Source of the DNA: Cytophagaceae bacterium
Lineage (GTDB): Bacteria; Bacteroidota; Bacteroidia; Cytophagales; UBA9547
Direction: 5' to 3'
NCBI GenBank assembly: GCA_027488865.1
Contig: JAIYAU010000030.1
Coordinates: 62,001 to 126,000 of the forward strand
DNA length: 64,000 bases
Shown: positions 39,801 to 45,770 of the stretch, one piece after another
Layout: each line of letters begins with the position of its first letter
How positions within the stretch are numbered: position 1 is the first letter of the stretch
Translations under genes and position numbers: made by a program
The notes under the pieces: model-generated
What the model was told of the DNA's origin: nothing
What the model saw: only the letters and a program-made list of their open reading frames with translations
Databases searched by the model: none

Positions 39801-39972
39801 ATGCCTCTATGGTAAATTTGGAATTGGCCAAACAAAGCGGATCAGCGGGCGGTATACTTTCACTAATAATTGCGTAGTCATCAATTCCGTCAAAATACAA
39901 GGCCCTATTCTGTGCAAATACAAAGGCAGGAAAGAAAAACAGAACAACAAGAAGGTGGTAATATTTTTTCAT
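33823..39972 (-). CDS. giant T9SS type B adhesin-like protein (LamG, ASH, Ig-like, He_PIG, GEVED)
   Basis: 2049 residues. Signal peptide 1-20; LamG/concanavalin-like domain about 22-215 (FTIEAWIRPE, ELRIWNVART); ASH/choice-of-anchor-D type domain about 270-380; a row of Ig-like domains to about 1110, each with Y.W pairs and cysteines; six or so He_PIG domains from about 1195 to 1690, seen as LP.GL.L and G.ISG.P; GEVED-type domain about 1806-1940 (GLWIDYNNNGDFGDGG, GETGEMEDYLI); type B sorting tail about 1965-2049 (ISPNDDGLNDQFVI ... LYITDPWGNLIF). Likely a surface adhesin or gliding-type filament exported by T9SS with the downstream PorP/SprF protein. First gene of the operon. Confidence 0.93.
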   Translation of the reverse strand: MKKYYHLLVVLFFFPAFVFAQNRALYFDGIDDYAIISESIPPADPLCLANSKFTIEAWIRPEKDGNEFQRIFGKISDNFGKQGYDFMLTKDGQLQLWIDGVLKCNLDSNLIANEWTHVAVSGDGNNYKMYVNGIIAEVTETGTYASPPAINTNEAYIGGGFTLNSFFFKGALDELRIWNVARTGEEILTFYGDTIANEAPLSLVGYYKFNQGLPEGSNTEQIPLSIDFVRGKQARISQMKLCGPTSNFVCGPIELGSCSPVIPPSLIVKGNKNIILHQSTSIQPDNGTFLGTTSIGKPISRTFKLFNTGGTTLLVKGFGFEGNENDFSVSGFIPTSIDPNDSLEVTVIFTPTAGGARTTQFGFSTSACDQFYTFDIAGEGISCFKPEFDESKDTIVAACIGGSAIIYPPIFQPNPFIFRWQVENAGVFIDIPNANDSTLLLDNVTITSSGSKYRAIAESACGSDTSQIHILIVNQVPAVITSQPLQQNFCLGDTIRYEVNFTPINSKVGWFYKNEEGIFNNIEVGAFGNKLIIPSVPEFENLVIRAEIFSGCGSTPFSNEVIVLFDTITPKIISEPLSINEACLGGQQKLFVKSNNPNDQFLWLIFDQTADSFIPLKETTNYKGVNNDTLTISNIPLSFQGNQYKCLVFNQCNSKLSTTASIVKIGNAPNISVQPKDISVCEGKAVTFSVISTDAGNYQWQQDAGNGFVNLSDGGVYNNVLKPALEVSNTLITTNNYKYRVLLSNSCGTDTSASASLSVNSVPTILEEPSTTTICEGSVGFLKTRVTGAALNFQWQLVEGSNFIDLADDATYGGTKTDSLILRNQKANPNGLTYRCVIKNNCSPAAITKEVKLIVNSIPVASIQGNNQLCAGQMIKLEGSGGSSYNWGNGQIGSSIEINPKTDTTVQLEVLDLIGCKNSITKNILVNQLPDVSITGDTVICNGSSTTLFASGASEYLWTTTSISNQIIVSPPTNTSYLVTGIDINGCVNSAQVLVTVEEPVSVISQPTNIKGVFGFDTILTAKAEGKFARYQWQQEVSPNTFSNLFNNQTFNGTATDSLFVLLNENSSNRNYRVIISNECNSIESNLAFLSADTITTVWNGTSWSKGLPSNLKHAQIDANYTIFGLLPAIDLTINTGDTLFLPAGNELVLERNLINEGSLVRDCNGSVFVIAGKIIGNEVEINSPKISPISVPFGIVKTPYDLNFNVSQISNPIWVIESGSFPTGLTLGTFTGKITGVPTRADTFNFTIAAKQINSVCEAQQSYELIIYCQSDATIKPDSLLDAKKWVPYTKQVSQDKLTGGVFYNLFSGTLPNGLNLSSNGLISGTPLETGIFEFSIMITSNVSKCPAIKSYTLRVQCPEDVVISPIALKQAIQNQPYSQVLVQTRLLSDVKWSLVGAFPNWLKIDSTLGILSGTPDVVSNQNITIEVKDSDGCGASKQYSFSAACNGVAILTDSLFDGIEGQNYNQPIIQTGLINPIWNLNGNLPIGLNFNQSSGIISGQPSQTGTFAVTIDATSGLCSAKKSYVFSVNCNNAAIVSVLPTQLNNGVIGKTLTQTLTTTGLSGTVRWKIIEGRLPIGINLDTITGIISGNPLEADTFNLSVLATNGACLGTKNYKFIVYNCNKAAITTNSLPTGEVNENYIQSNPISLDGFIKPLSTLLTVDSLPKGLSLSQNIISGTPKSAGLNNPTFTASDGICTINKTFNITIFPAQLNIIGRKEVQENSSEIYSLQPAIPGFSYRWVYTGDSTLILPININNGINLIYNNGSKSGKLICYINNQGSPFDTITINIIVNKENKLADNLAPTTCDEAAIVNDTYIACSGSFINSFRFGSLVYNSNACGENGYQDFTATNLTGDYFLGSNYNAQAIIANAPPTGTFVGLWIDYNNNGDFGDGGEFLSAGFETDTLIDLKNLLIVNNPSNEGPRRLRVRCRNSGAFSAQESCPAPGETGEMEDYLIQIKTPDKLEAPQFISPNDDGLNDQFVIRGISKKTSNKLYITDPWGNLIFGQDNYENNWPNDIQKSDLKKGTYYYVFENGSLTIKGFFVVNF

Positions 39973-40135
39973 AACGCAGTTTAGCGATAGATGTGAATGA
40001 TTAATAGGTCAATTTAAGTCGCAAAATAACTAGATTTTTGTTAATAGTTAGGGATTTTCGCTAAACAATCATTTTTGAAGGTTTGTGTATTAAAATAGGT
40101 AAACAACTAAATTAAGTTAAGGTCTTTATAAGCAT

Positions 40136-40166
40136 AAAAATCATTGAATTGTCTTCAATGATTTTT
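40136..40166 (-). terminator. glycosyltransferase terminator
   Basis: A perfect 13-bp stem (AAAAATCATTGAA / TTCAATGATTTTT) with a TTGTC loop, 30 bp downstream of the glycosyltransferase stop codon. The minus-strand side ends in a T run. A/T symmetry would also allow plus-strand use. Confidence 0.82.
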
Positions 40167-40195
40167 AAGTAAGTGACTTCACTAGATCAACTATT

Positions 40196-41479
40196 TTAAA
40201 TTGCTAACATCTTGTTTACTAATTCGTTTGCTGAGTTATCCCAAGTTATATTTTTAAGATCAGCGTAGGTGTCATGGATAACTTGATCTCTTTTTTCTTG
40301 ATTTTGAAGCAATTCGATAATTTGGTTAGCCATGGTATCTACATCCCAAAAATCGGCTTTTAGGGCATGGTGTAGCACTTCGGATACGCCAGATTGGTTT
40401 GAAATAACACAAGGAACCCCAAACTGCGCCGCTTCTAAAGCTGACAACCCGAAAGGCTCTGACACAGAAGGCATTACATAAACATCTGCCATTGAGTAAA
40501 GTTGATGAACCTTTTCTCTATTCAAAAATCCAGTGAAATGGAATTTGGAGCCTAATCTTTTATAAGCACCCGTTTCTATTAGGTTTTTTAATCTATCTCC
40601 TGTACCCGCCATCACAAATCGCACATCATCAACTTTTTGTGTTACCCTATGCGCTACTTCCAAGAAATATCCAGGCCCTTTTTGACCAGTAAGCCTGCCT
40701 AGATACAGAATCATTTTTTCAGGAAAGCTTTTTACTGTTTTATAAGTTTGAACTGGTTCCAACCCATTATGAACCGCGAATATTTTATCTTTAGGAATTT
40801 GATAGTATTGCACAATTTGTTGGGCAGTATAATTACTCACAGGTACCACCAAATCGGCATATTCCATTGCTGATTTTTCTATGTGGTATACATCTCCACG
40901 GTTGTCTGTGGTGGTTCTATCGGTTTCAAGTGCATGTACATGTAGCACAAGTGGTTTGTGATATTTAGCTTTAATTTCGCAACCCGCAATAAAAGTCATC
41001 CAATCATGTGCGTGGATCACATCAAACTCCTTATCCGCTGCAATTCTTACCGCCAATCTCGCAAACTTGTGAACTTTTTCCCACATGTCATGTCCATAAA
41101 GGTCGTCTATTGCAAACGCACCTATATCGTCAAGATAGTTAAACTTTTTAGTTACCTCTTTTTTAGTTATTTCAGTGGTAAGATCAGTTAAGTTATCCTT
41201 ATATGGTGAAAAATCACTATCAATGTACTCAACCTGGCTAAAAGTTTCATAGGTTTCGTCTATTTCTTCTATCAGTTTTAGTTTTTCAATGTCTACATGA
41301 TTAAGACCAATTAATTCTACATTTTCCAACACCATACTTGGGTCAGATTTTGGTAAGATTAAAGTGACATCAGCTAGTTTAGAAATGGCCTTGGTAAGAC
41401 CATAAGAGGCTACACCCAAACCTCCATTTATTATTGGTGGGAATTCCCAGCCTAGTGTAAGTACTTTTAATCGTTTCAT
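40196..41479 (-). CDS. family 4/5-like glycosyltransferase (glycogen synthase type)
   Basis: 427 residues, GT-B fold. N-terminus: LTLGWEFPPIINGGLGVA, a glycine-rich loop like that of starch/glycogen synthases and many GT4 enzymes. C-terminal half: YLGRLTGQKGPGYFLEVA, the retaining GT-B motif PSVSEPFGLSALEAAQFG (E-x7-E), and a DVDTMANQIIELL end. HDWMTFIAG lies in the N domain. Donor and acceptor unknown; glycogen-like alpha-glucan synthesis is possible, but no glycogen genes are adjacent. Confidence 0.85.
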   Translation of the reverse strand: MKRLKVLTLGWEFPPIINGGLGVASYGLTKAISKLADVTLILPKSDPSMVLENVELIGLNHVDIEKLKLIEEIDETYETFSQVEYIDSDFSPYKDNLTDLTTEITKKEVTKKFNYLDDIGAFAIDDLYGHDMWEKVHKFARLAVRIAADKEFDVIHAHDWMTFIAGCEIKAKYHKPLVLHVHALETDRTTTDNRGDVYHIEKSAMEYADLVVPVSNYTAQQIVQYYQIPKDKIFAVHNGLEPVQTYKTVKSFPEKMILYLGRLTGQKGPGYFLEVAHRVTQKVDDVRFVMAGTGDRLKNLIETGAYKRLGSKFHFTGFLNREKVHQLYSMADVYVMPSVSEPFGLSALEAAQFGVPCVISNQSGVSEVLHHALKADFWDVDTMANQIIELLQNQEKRDQVIHDTYADLKNITWDNSANELVNKMLAI

Positions 41480-41643
41480 AAAAAATAGAATCGTTAGGAA
41501 ATTAAAATATTGTTTTTAAAAATAAACTCATGTAAAAGTAAGGATAAAGATTGAAAAAATTGCCATTAAAATAATGATATTAATCAATAAATCTGTTCAA
41601 AATAAATGCTGTTGCAACAATATATGCTGGTTAATTGTATAAT
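41480..41643. other. intergenic upstream of repeat copy B
   Basis: AT-rich stretch between the divergent glycosyltransferase start and repeat copy B, probably containing the glycosyltransferase promoter. Nothing definable was seen. Confidence 0.35.
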
Positions 41644-41874
41644 CCCATTTTATACATTAAGGTATTTAACACTTTTAAATCAATTTGTAGTATCAAATAA
41701 CTTATAATTGCAGTATTCAGATAAATAAGCTTGTTTTAAGGAAGGATTGGCCTTAAAGAAAATGCGTTAGAAAACCTGTCTGGTTTTTATTAGGAGAATT
41801 AAGGTTTTCAACGGTTTTTGGTTAAAATCTGACAGGTCTATTATAAAAGAGTACCGTCCTATGCATAATTTGGG
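41644..41874 (+). repeat. MITE-like repeat, copy B (hybrid or diverged right half)
   Basis: Begins CCCATTTTATACA and ends TGCATAATTTGGG (11 of 13 bases of the reverse complement of the consensus end). The first 120 bp align with copies A and C, including ACTTATAATTGCA and GGAAGGATTGGCCTTA, then AAGAAAATGCGTTA as in C. The right half differs and holds its own inverted repeat, ACCTGTC at about 41774 and GACAGGT at about 41831. No clear target duplication. Lies 60 bp upstream of rlmH. Confidence 0.65.
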
Positions 41875-41933
41875 TTAAAATTGTGGGATAAAACTAAAGT
41901 TATTGCATTATTATATACTATTTAAGCTTTAAA

Positions 41934-42407
41934 ATGAAGATTCAATTTTTAGTAGTAGGTAAAACTGAGGATAAATACATACAAACTGGCCTGGATATTT
42001 ACTTGGTTAGATTAAAACACTATGTTCCGCTGGATTTTAAAGTAATTCCTGAACTAAAAAACACCAATTCGATGTCTGTAACCCAACAAAAGCAAAAAGA
42101 GGGTGAACTGATTTTGAAAGAACTTGAATCGTCTGACAAAGTCGTATTACTGGATGAGCTTGGGAAGGAATATACAAGTGTTCAATTTTCTCAATTTATT
42201 CAGCAGCAAATGAACTCTAGTGTTAAAAGATTGGTATTTGTGGTGGGTGGACCCTATGGGTTTTCGGAGGAGGTGTATAAAAGAGCGAGTATTAAAATCT
42301 CTTTGTCACAAATGACTTTCTCTCATCAAATGATTCGCCTGCTTTTTTTAGAACAGTTATATAGAGCTTATACGATAATAAAAGGCGAGCCTTATCACCA
42401 TCAATAA
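41934..42407 (+). CDS. rlmH: 23S rRNA (pseudouridine1915-N3)-methyltransferase
   Basis: 157 residues, normal for the SPOUT-class RlmH, which methylates pseudouridine 1915 in helix 69 of 23S rRNA. VVGKTEDKYIQTGLDIYLVR at the N-terminus, the knot region FVVGGPYGFSEEVYKRA and the end LEQLYRAYTIIKGEPYHHQ are diagnostic. Convergent with the rhomboid gene, one base apart. Confidence 0.97.
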   Translation: MKIQFLVVGKTEDKYIQTGLDIYLVRLKHYVPLDFKVIPELKNTNSMSVTQQKQKEGELILKELESSDKVVLLDELGKEYTSVQFSQFIQQQMNSSVKRLVFVVGGPYGFSEEVYKRASIKISLSQMTFSHQMIRLLFLEQLYRAYTIIKGEPYHHQ

Positions 42408-42408
42408 A

Positions 42409-42957
42409 CTACTTTTTGTTAAGGTTAAACCCAAAAATACTGCCAATAATACCTCCAAGTATATGCGCAAATTGACTGATTTGGTCGTTTTTGAAACCAT
42501 TTAATAGCTCTTGGCCAATAAATAACCCAAAAACAAGTATAAATGTAAGCGGGATTTCTCCACTTCTAAAGCTAGTAAATGAGGCCAGCATGATAAATAA
42601 AAATACAATACCACTTGCGCCCAAGAGTCCAGCATTCATAAACATCATATTTAAAATGGATGTAATAACCGCCGTGAGCAATATCATGATTATCAAGTTT
42701 TGAGAGCCGTACTTTTCTTCTAAAATAGGCCCAAGCAACAGTATGTAGGTAAAATTTCCAATTAAGTGACTCAAATTGGCATGGCCCAGTACATGACTAA
42801 ATAGTCTAAAATAGCTTAGGGGTTGTAAAAAATTAAATGAGGGGTAGGTTACAAACCAATCGAGTAGTGGTGGAAATAAAACATGCGTTAATAAATAAAC
42901 TACTACAGCTAAAACTGTAAAATTAAGTACTACCGGCGAGTTGTAAGATACCTTCAT
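42409..42957 (-). CDS. rhomboid family intramembrane serine protease
   Basis: 182 residues with six membrane helices. The nucleophile is in GLLGASGIVFLF, the catalytic histidine in FAHILGGIIGSIFG, and the loop HVLGHANLSHLIGNF is the rhomboid H-x-x-x-N region. The frame is open to 43035, but the ATG at 42957 (MKVSYNSPV) is chosen because the extension would overlap the tRNA terminator at 42991-43027. Confidence 0.9.
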   Translation of the reverse strand: MKVSYNSPVVLNFTVLAVVVYLLTHVLFPPLLDWFVTYPSFNFLQPLSYFRLFSHVLGHANLSHLIGNFTYILLLGPILEEKYGSQNLIIMILLTAVITSILNMMFMNAGLLGASGIVFLFIMLASFTSFRSGEIPLTFILVFGLFIGQELLNGFKNDQISQFAHILGGIIGSIFGFNLNKK

Positions 42958-42990
42958 AGGATTTATGGATTTTTGTAAAATCAAATAAAC

Positions 42991-43027
42991 AAAAAAAGCC
43001 TTCAAATTAAAAAATTCGAAGGCTTTT
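42991..43027 (-). terminator. tRNA-Asp terminator
   Basis: AAAAGCCTTC / GAAGGCTTTT, a 10-bp perfect stem with a 14-base loop; on the minus strand it is followed by TTTTTTTG. It is 25 bp after the 3' end of tRNA-Asp and 34 bp before the rhomboid ATG, so it separates the two transcripts. Confidence 0.85.
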
Positions 43028-43051
43028 AACAACAACTATTAAACTTAAATG

Positions 43052-43125
43052 CGGAATGGACGGGACTCGAACCCGCGACCCCGTGCGTGACAGGCACGTA
43101 TTCTAACCAGCTGAACTACCACTCC
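43052..43125 (-). tRNA. tRNA-Asp (GTC)
   Basis: Read on the minus strand, the acceptor stem GGAGTGG pairs with CCATTCC (one G-T), followed by discriminator G. The D arm has GTTCAGCTGGTTAGAAT, the anticodon arm CGTGCCTGTCACGCACG has anticodon GTC, and the T arm is GCGGGTTCGAGTCCCGT. CCA is not encoded. 74 bases. Single tRNA with its own terminator. Confidence 0.97.
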
Positions 43126-43258
43126 TTAGTTCAATTATTACTCATTTTATTTCATGAGCTATAATGGGACTGCAAAAGTAGAGGTTTTGTTTGAATCTGC
43201 AAAAAAAACGTAATAAATATTTAATATTTTTTATAATCGATTCTTAAATTGTTGATAA

Positions 43259-44479
43259 TCAGATTTTTTTTCTAAGTACAGAAAAGCTAATTATTAAACC
43301 CACAAGAGCCAATATGCCTCCAAGAATAAAGGGTGCGCCGGGTATTTGAACTGGGGCATTTTTATAGGTAAAATAATAAAATAAACCGTTCATCATTAAT
43401 GGCCCAATTATATACGTTATACTTTGCACCGTATTTACAAGTCCTTGAAGTTCGCCTTGCTCATTATTAGGCACTTGGTTCGATACTAAGCTTTGTAGTG
43501 CAGGCCCTGCAATACCACCAAATGCATAAGGGACTAATATTGCAAACATCATCCACTCTTTAAAGGCCAAAGAAAATAGAATAAGACTGATAACCTCTAT
43601 TGAAAAGCCAATAAATACTGATCTTTTCTCACCTATTTTTGGTATAATTATTCTAATAAGCCAACCTTGCACAAGTGCTATTAATACACCCACAAACCCT
43701 AAGGACAATCCAATGGTGGTTTCGTTCCAGTTAAACATAAACTTAGTAAAATACGTCCAGTTAGATTCTACTGCTTTTGATGCTAAATAAATAAAAAACT
43801 CAGCCAAAATTAAGCCAGCCACCAAGGGGTATTTTTGTAATGCTTTAAAGGAACCAAATGGATTAGCTTTATTTATATTAAATGGTCTTCTATTTGTTTT
43901 GTCGAGTGATTCTGGCAAAATGAAATATCCAAAAGCAAAATTTATTAAGGTCAATATTGCCGCCACGATAAACGGCATTCTAGAACCCCAGTTGGCACAT
44001 ACCCCACCTATAACCGGGCCAATAACAAAACCTATCCCAAAAGCAGCACCTACTAGTCCAAAATTTTGCGCTTTTTTTTCTGGACTGCTTATGTCACTGA
44101 TGTAGGCAGTGGCTGTGCTATAGCTTGCTCCGGAAATGCCCGCAATAATTCTACCTACAAAAAGCCAAACAATGGTAGGGGACATGGCCTGAAAGATGTA
44201 GTCAATACCAAGACCAAAAAGTGAAATTAGAAGTATGGGTCTTCTGCCATAGGTGTCACTCAAGCTACCTATTAACGATGAAAACGCAAACTGCATGATA
44301 GCATAGGCAAACATAAGCCAACCTCCATATTTTGCTGCGTCGCTTATTGAACCTCCAGTTAACTCTTCTATTAACCTAGGTGTTACGGGAATAATTATAC
44401 CCAATCCTATAACATCCAGCAAGATGGTGATAAAAATAAAGGTTAAAGCCAAATTAGGCTTGTTTACTGCACTATTCAT
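43259..44479 (-). CDS. MFS transporter, TCR/Tet (DHA1) type
   Basis: 406 residues with 12 predicted membrane helices. Motif A reads GSLSDTYGRRPIL between helices 2 and 3, motif B region GRIIAGISGASYSTATAYISDI and motif C-like GLVGAAFGIGFVIGPVIGG mark the drug-proton antiporter group 1. Closest in form to TetA-type exporters annotated in Bacteroidota, but no Tet repressor is adjacent and the substrate cannot be told. Confidence 0.88.
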   Translation of the reverse strand: MNSAVNKPNLALTFIFITILLDVIGLGIIIPVTPRLIEELTGGSISDAAKYGGWLMFAYAIMQFAFSSLIGSLSDTYGRRPILLISLFGLGIDYIFQAMSPTIVWLFVGRIIAGISGASYSTATAYISDISSPEKKAQNFGLVGAAFGIGFVIGPVIGGVCANWGSRMPFIVAAILTLINFAFGYFILPESLDKTNRRPFNINKANPFGSFKALQKYPLVAGLILAEFFIYLASKAVESNWTYFTKFMFNWNETTIGLSLGFVGVLIALVQGWLIRIIIPKIGEKRSVFIGFSIEVISLILFSLAFKEWMMFAILVPYAFGGIAGPALQSLVSNQVPNNEQGELQGLVNTVQSITYIIGPLMMNGLFYYFTYKNAPVQIPGAPFILGGILALVGLIISFSVLRKKI

Positions 44480-44600
44480 TGTTTTATATTTATATCAGCA
44501 AAGTTAACTTTTATAACTTACCAAAATTTTACTTACCACAATATTTTAACAACGATATGGTTGATTATTCGTATATGAGCACAGGTTTAAAAGTAATATA

Positions 44601-44771
44601 ATGGAGTGGTTAAAAAATAATTTTTTGTCGTTAATTATAGTTTGTTTATTAGGCATTATAATTTATCAACAAATAAAAACCAAACAATTGGTGGAAGAGG
44701 CGAGGTCTGAAGCAGCATTTACTAATAGCAAGTTGGACTACGTGGAGTCTGAAATTAATGAGAAAAGATAG
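44601..44771 (+). CDS. small single-pass membrane protein, 56 residues
   Basis: Too short for routine calling. The frame MEWLKNNFLSLIIVCLLGIIIYQ ... ends SEINEKR. One hydrophobic helix (about residues 8-24) is followed by a charged, helical C-terminal tail (KTKQLVEEARSEAAF), a typical small membrane protein layout with coiled-coil-like tail. No homolog recognised. It is divergent from the MFS gene. Confidence 0.4.
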   Translation: MEWLKNNFLSLIIVCLLGIIIYQQIKTKQLVEEARSEAAFTNSKLDYVESEINEKR

Positions 44772-44957
44772 TTACTGATTAATTTTCCCTGAATGTTTAC
44801 TGACAATGTGTCAATCATAACATTCGTTGACAGGATATAGTTAATAAGAAAATATAAAATTGTGCTTGAGAGAAATAATAAACTACTAGGCATGAATTTT
44901 GACTTACTAGATTAGATTTATAAATGGTTTAGTTGTTCAACTTTAATAGTCAAAAAG

Positions 44958-45254
44958 ATGAATCAATATATGATTGAGATTAAACTCCCTGCTGTATTTA
45001 CTCAGGAGTTTCTTGAACTTATTCCTCAACAAATTTCTACAGTAAATGACCTGATGCGTGATGGTTCAATTTCTTCTTATACCCTCAATATGGATCGTTC
45101 AAAATTATGGACTGTAGTAAATGCTGAAACTGAAATGGGTGCTGAATCTATAATTCAAGTAATGCCCTTATACAAATTTTATAAGTACAATATTCACGAG
45201 TTAATGTTCAACAACATCAACAGTTTTGTGTTTCCAGCGTTATCGTTAAACTAA
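44958..45254 (+). CDS. muconolactone isomerase-like small protein
   Basis: 98 residues of a ferredoxin-like (dimeric alpha/beta barrel) pattern. MIEIKLPAVFTQEFLELIP, LMRDGSISSYTLNMDRSKLW and VMPLYKFYKYNIHELMF line up with the muconolactone delta-isomerase family (MIase, PF02426), which has LxxxGx(I/W)...RxxLWxV and a PLxxF end. No aromatic-degradation genes are near, so a catabolic role is not implied. Probably a stand-alone protein. Confidence 0.6.
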   Translation: MNQYMIEIKLPAVFTQEFLELIPQQISTVNDLMRDGSISSYTLNMDRSKLWTVVNAETEMGAESIIQVMPLYKFYKYNIHELMFNNINSFVFPALSLN

Positions 45255-45621
45255 AGATATTCAGCATTAAACACAATATACCCTCACAAATATTTATAAG
45301 GTTGGTTTTGAGCCGTTTATGGCATCTAGGTCCATTTCACTGTTACCTACCATTATATGATATTCTTAGCACAAAAGTTTTAAACATTAGATCGTAGGTT
45401 ATTTGATATTAAAATAATCTAAAGAACTGGTTGAGAGGAGTCGTACTATTTGGATTACATACATAGGGGAAGCTTATGGAGGCTAATTATAGAAGAAACA
45501 CTTTTAGAGTTTTAATTTAGACGTATAATTATTGTATTTTGTATAATATTATAATTATTTGATAGTAAAATAATTTATAATTAACTGTATATAAGAAGAT
45601 TGCCATTAAAAGCTTCACTTT
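45255..45621. other. intergenic, no gene seen
   Basis: AT-rich stretch between the isomerase-like gene and the 11-bp repeat array, both flanks of opposite polarity. No frame, hairpin terminator or RNA gene recognised. Confidence 0.45.
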
Positions 45622-45731
45622 TACCTATGGCTTACCTATACGCTACCTATGCTTTACCTATGGTCTACCTATGAAAGATATATGGTGGATATATGAAGGA
45701 TATATCAAGAAGCTATCAAGGTCTTATGTGT
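45622..45731. repeat. 11-bp phased tandem repeat array, about ten units
   Basis: ACCTAT begins at 45623, 45634, 45645, 45656 and 45667, exactly 11 bp apart; then GATATAT begins at 45677, 45688 and 45699, again 11 bp apart and in the same phase (one base earlier by unit definition), followed by AAGCTATCAAG (45710) and GTCTTATGTGT (45721), which keep the core TAT at the same place. Two sub-families, TACCTATGnnn and GATATATGnnG. It lies 40 bp beyond the stop codon of the T9SS repeat protein, in its 3' side. Confidence 0.75.
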
Positions 45732-45770
45732 TGTTTATTTTAGTTAACCATTTTCATAGCCAGATGGTAT

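Noticed and set aside
42958-43035. N-terminal extension of the rhomboid frame to 43035
   Set aside because: The extension would read through the tRNA-Asp terminator (42991-43027) and adds no family-like sequence; the ATG at 42957 is used.
45622-45731. CRISPR array
   Set aside because: The 11-bp units have no spacers of 26-40 bp and no cas genes are near; it is a short tandem array instead.
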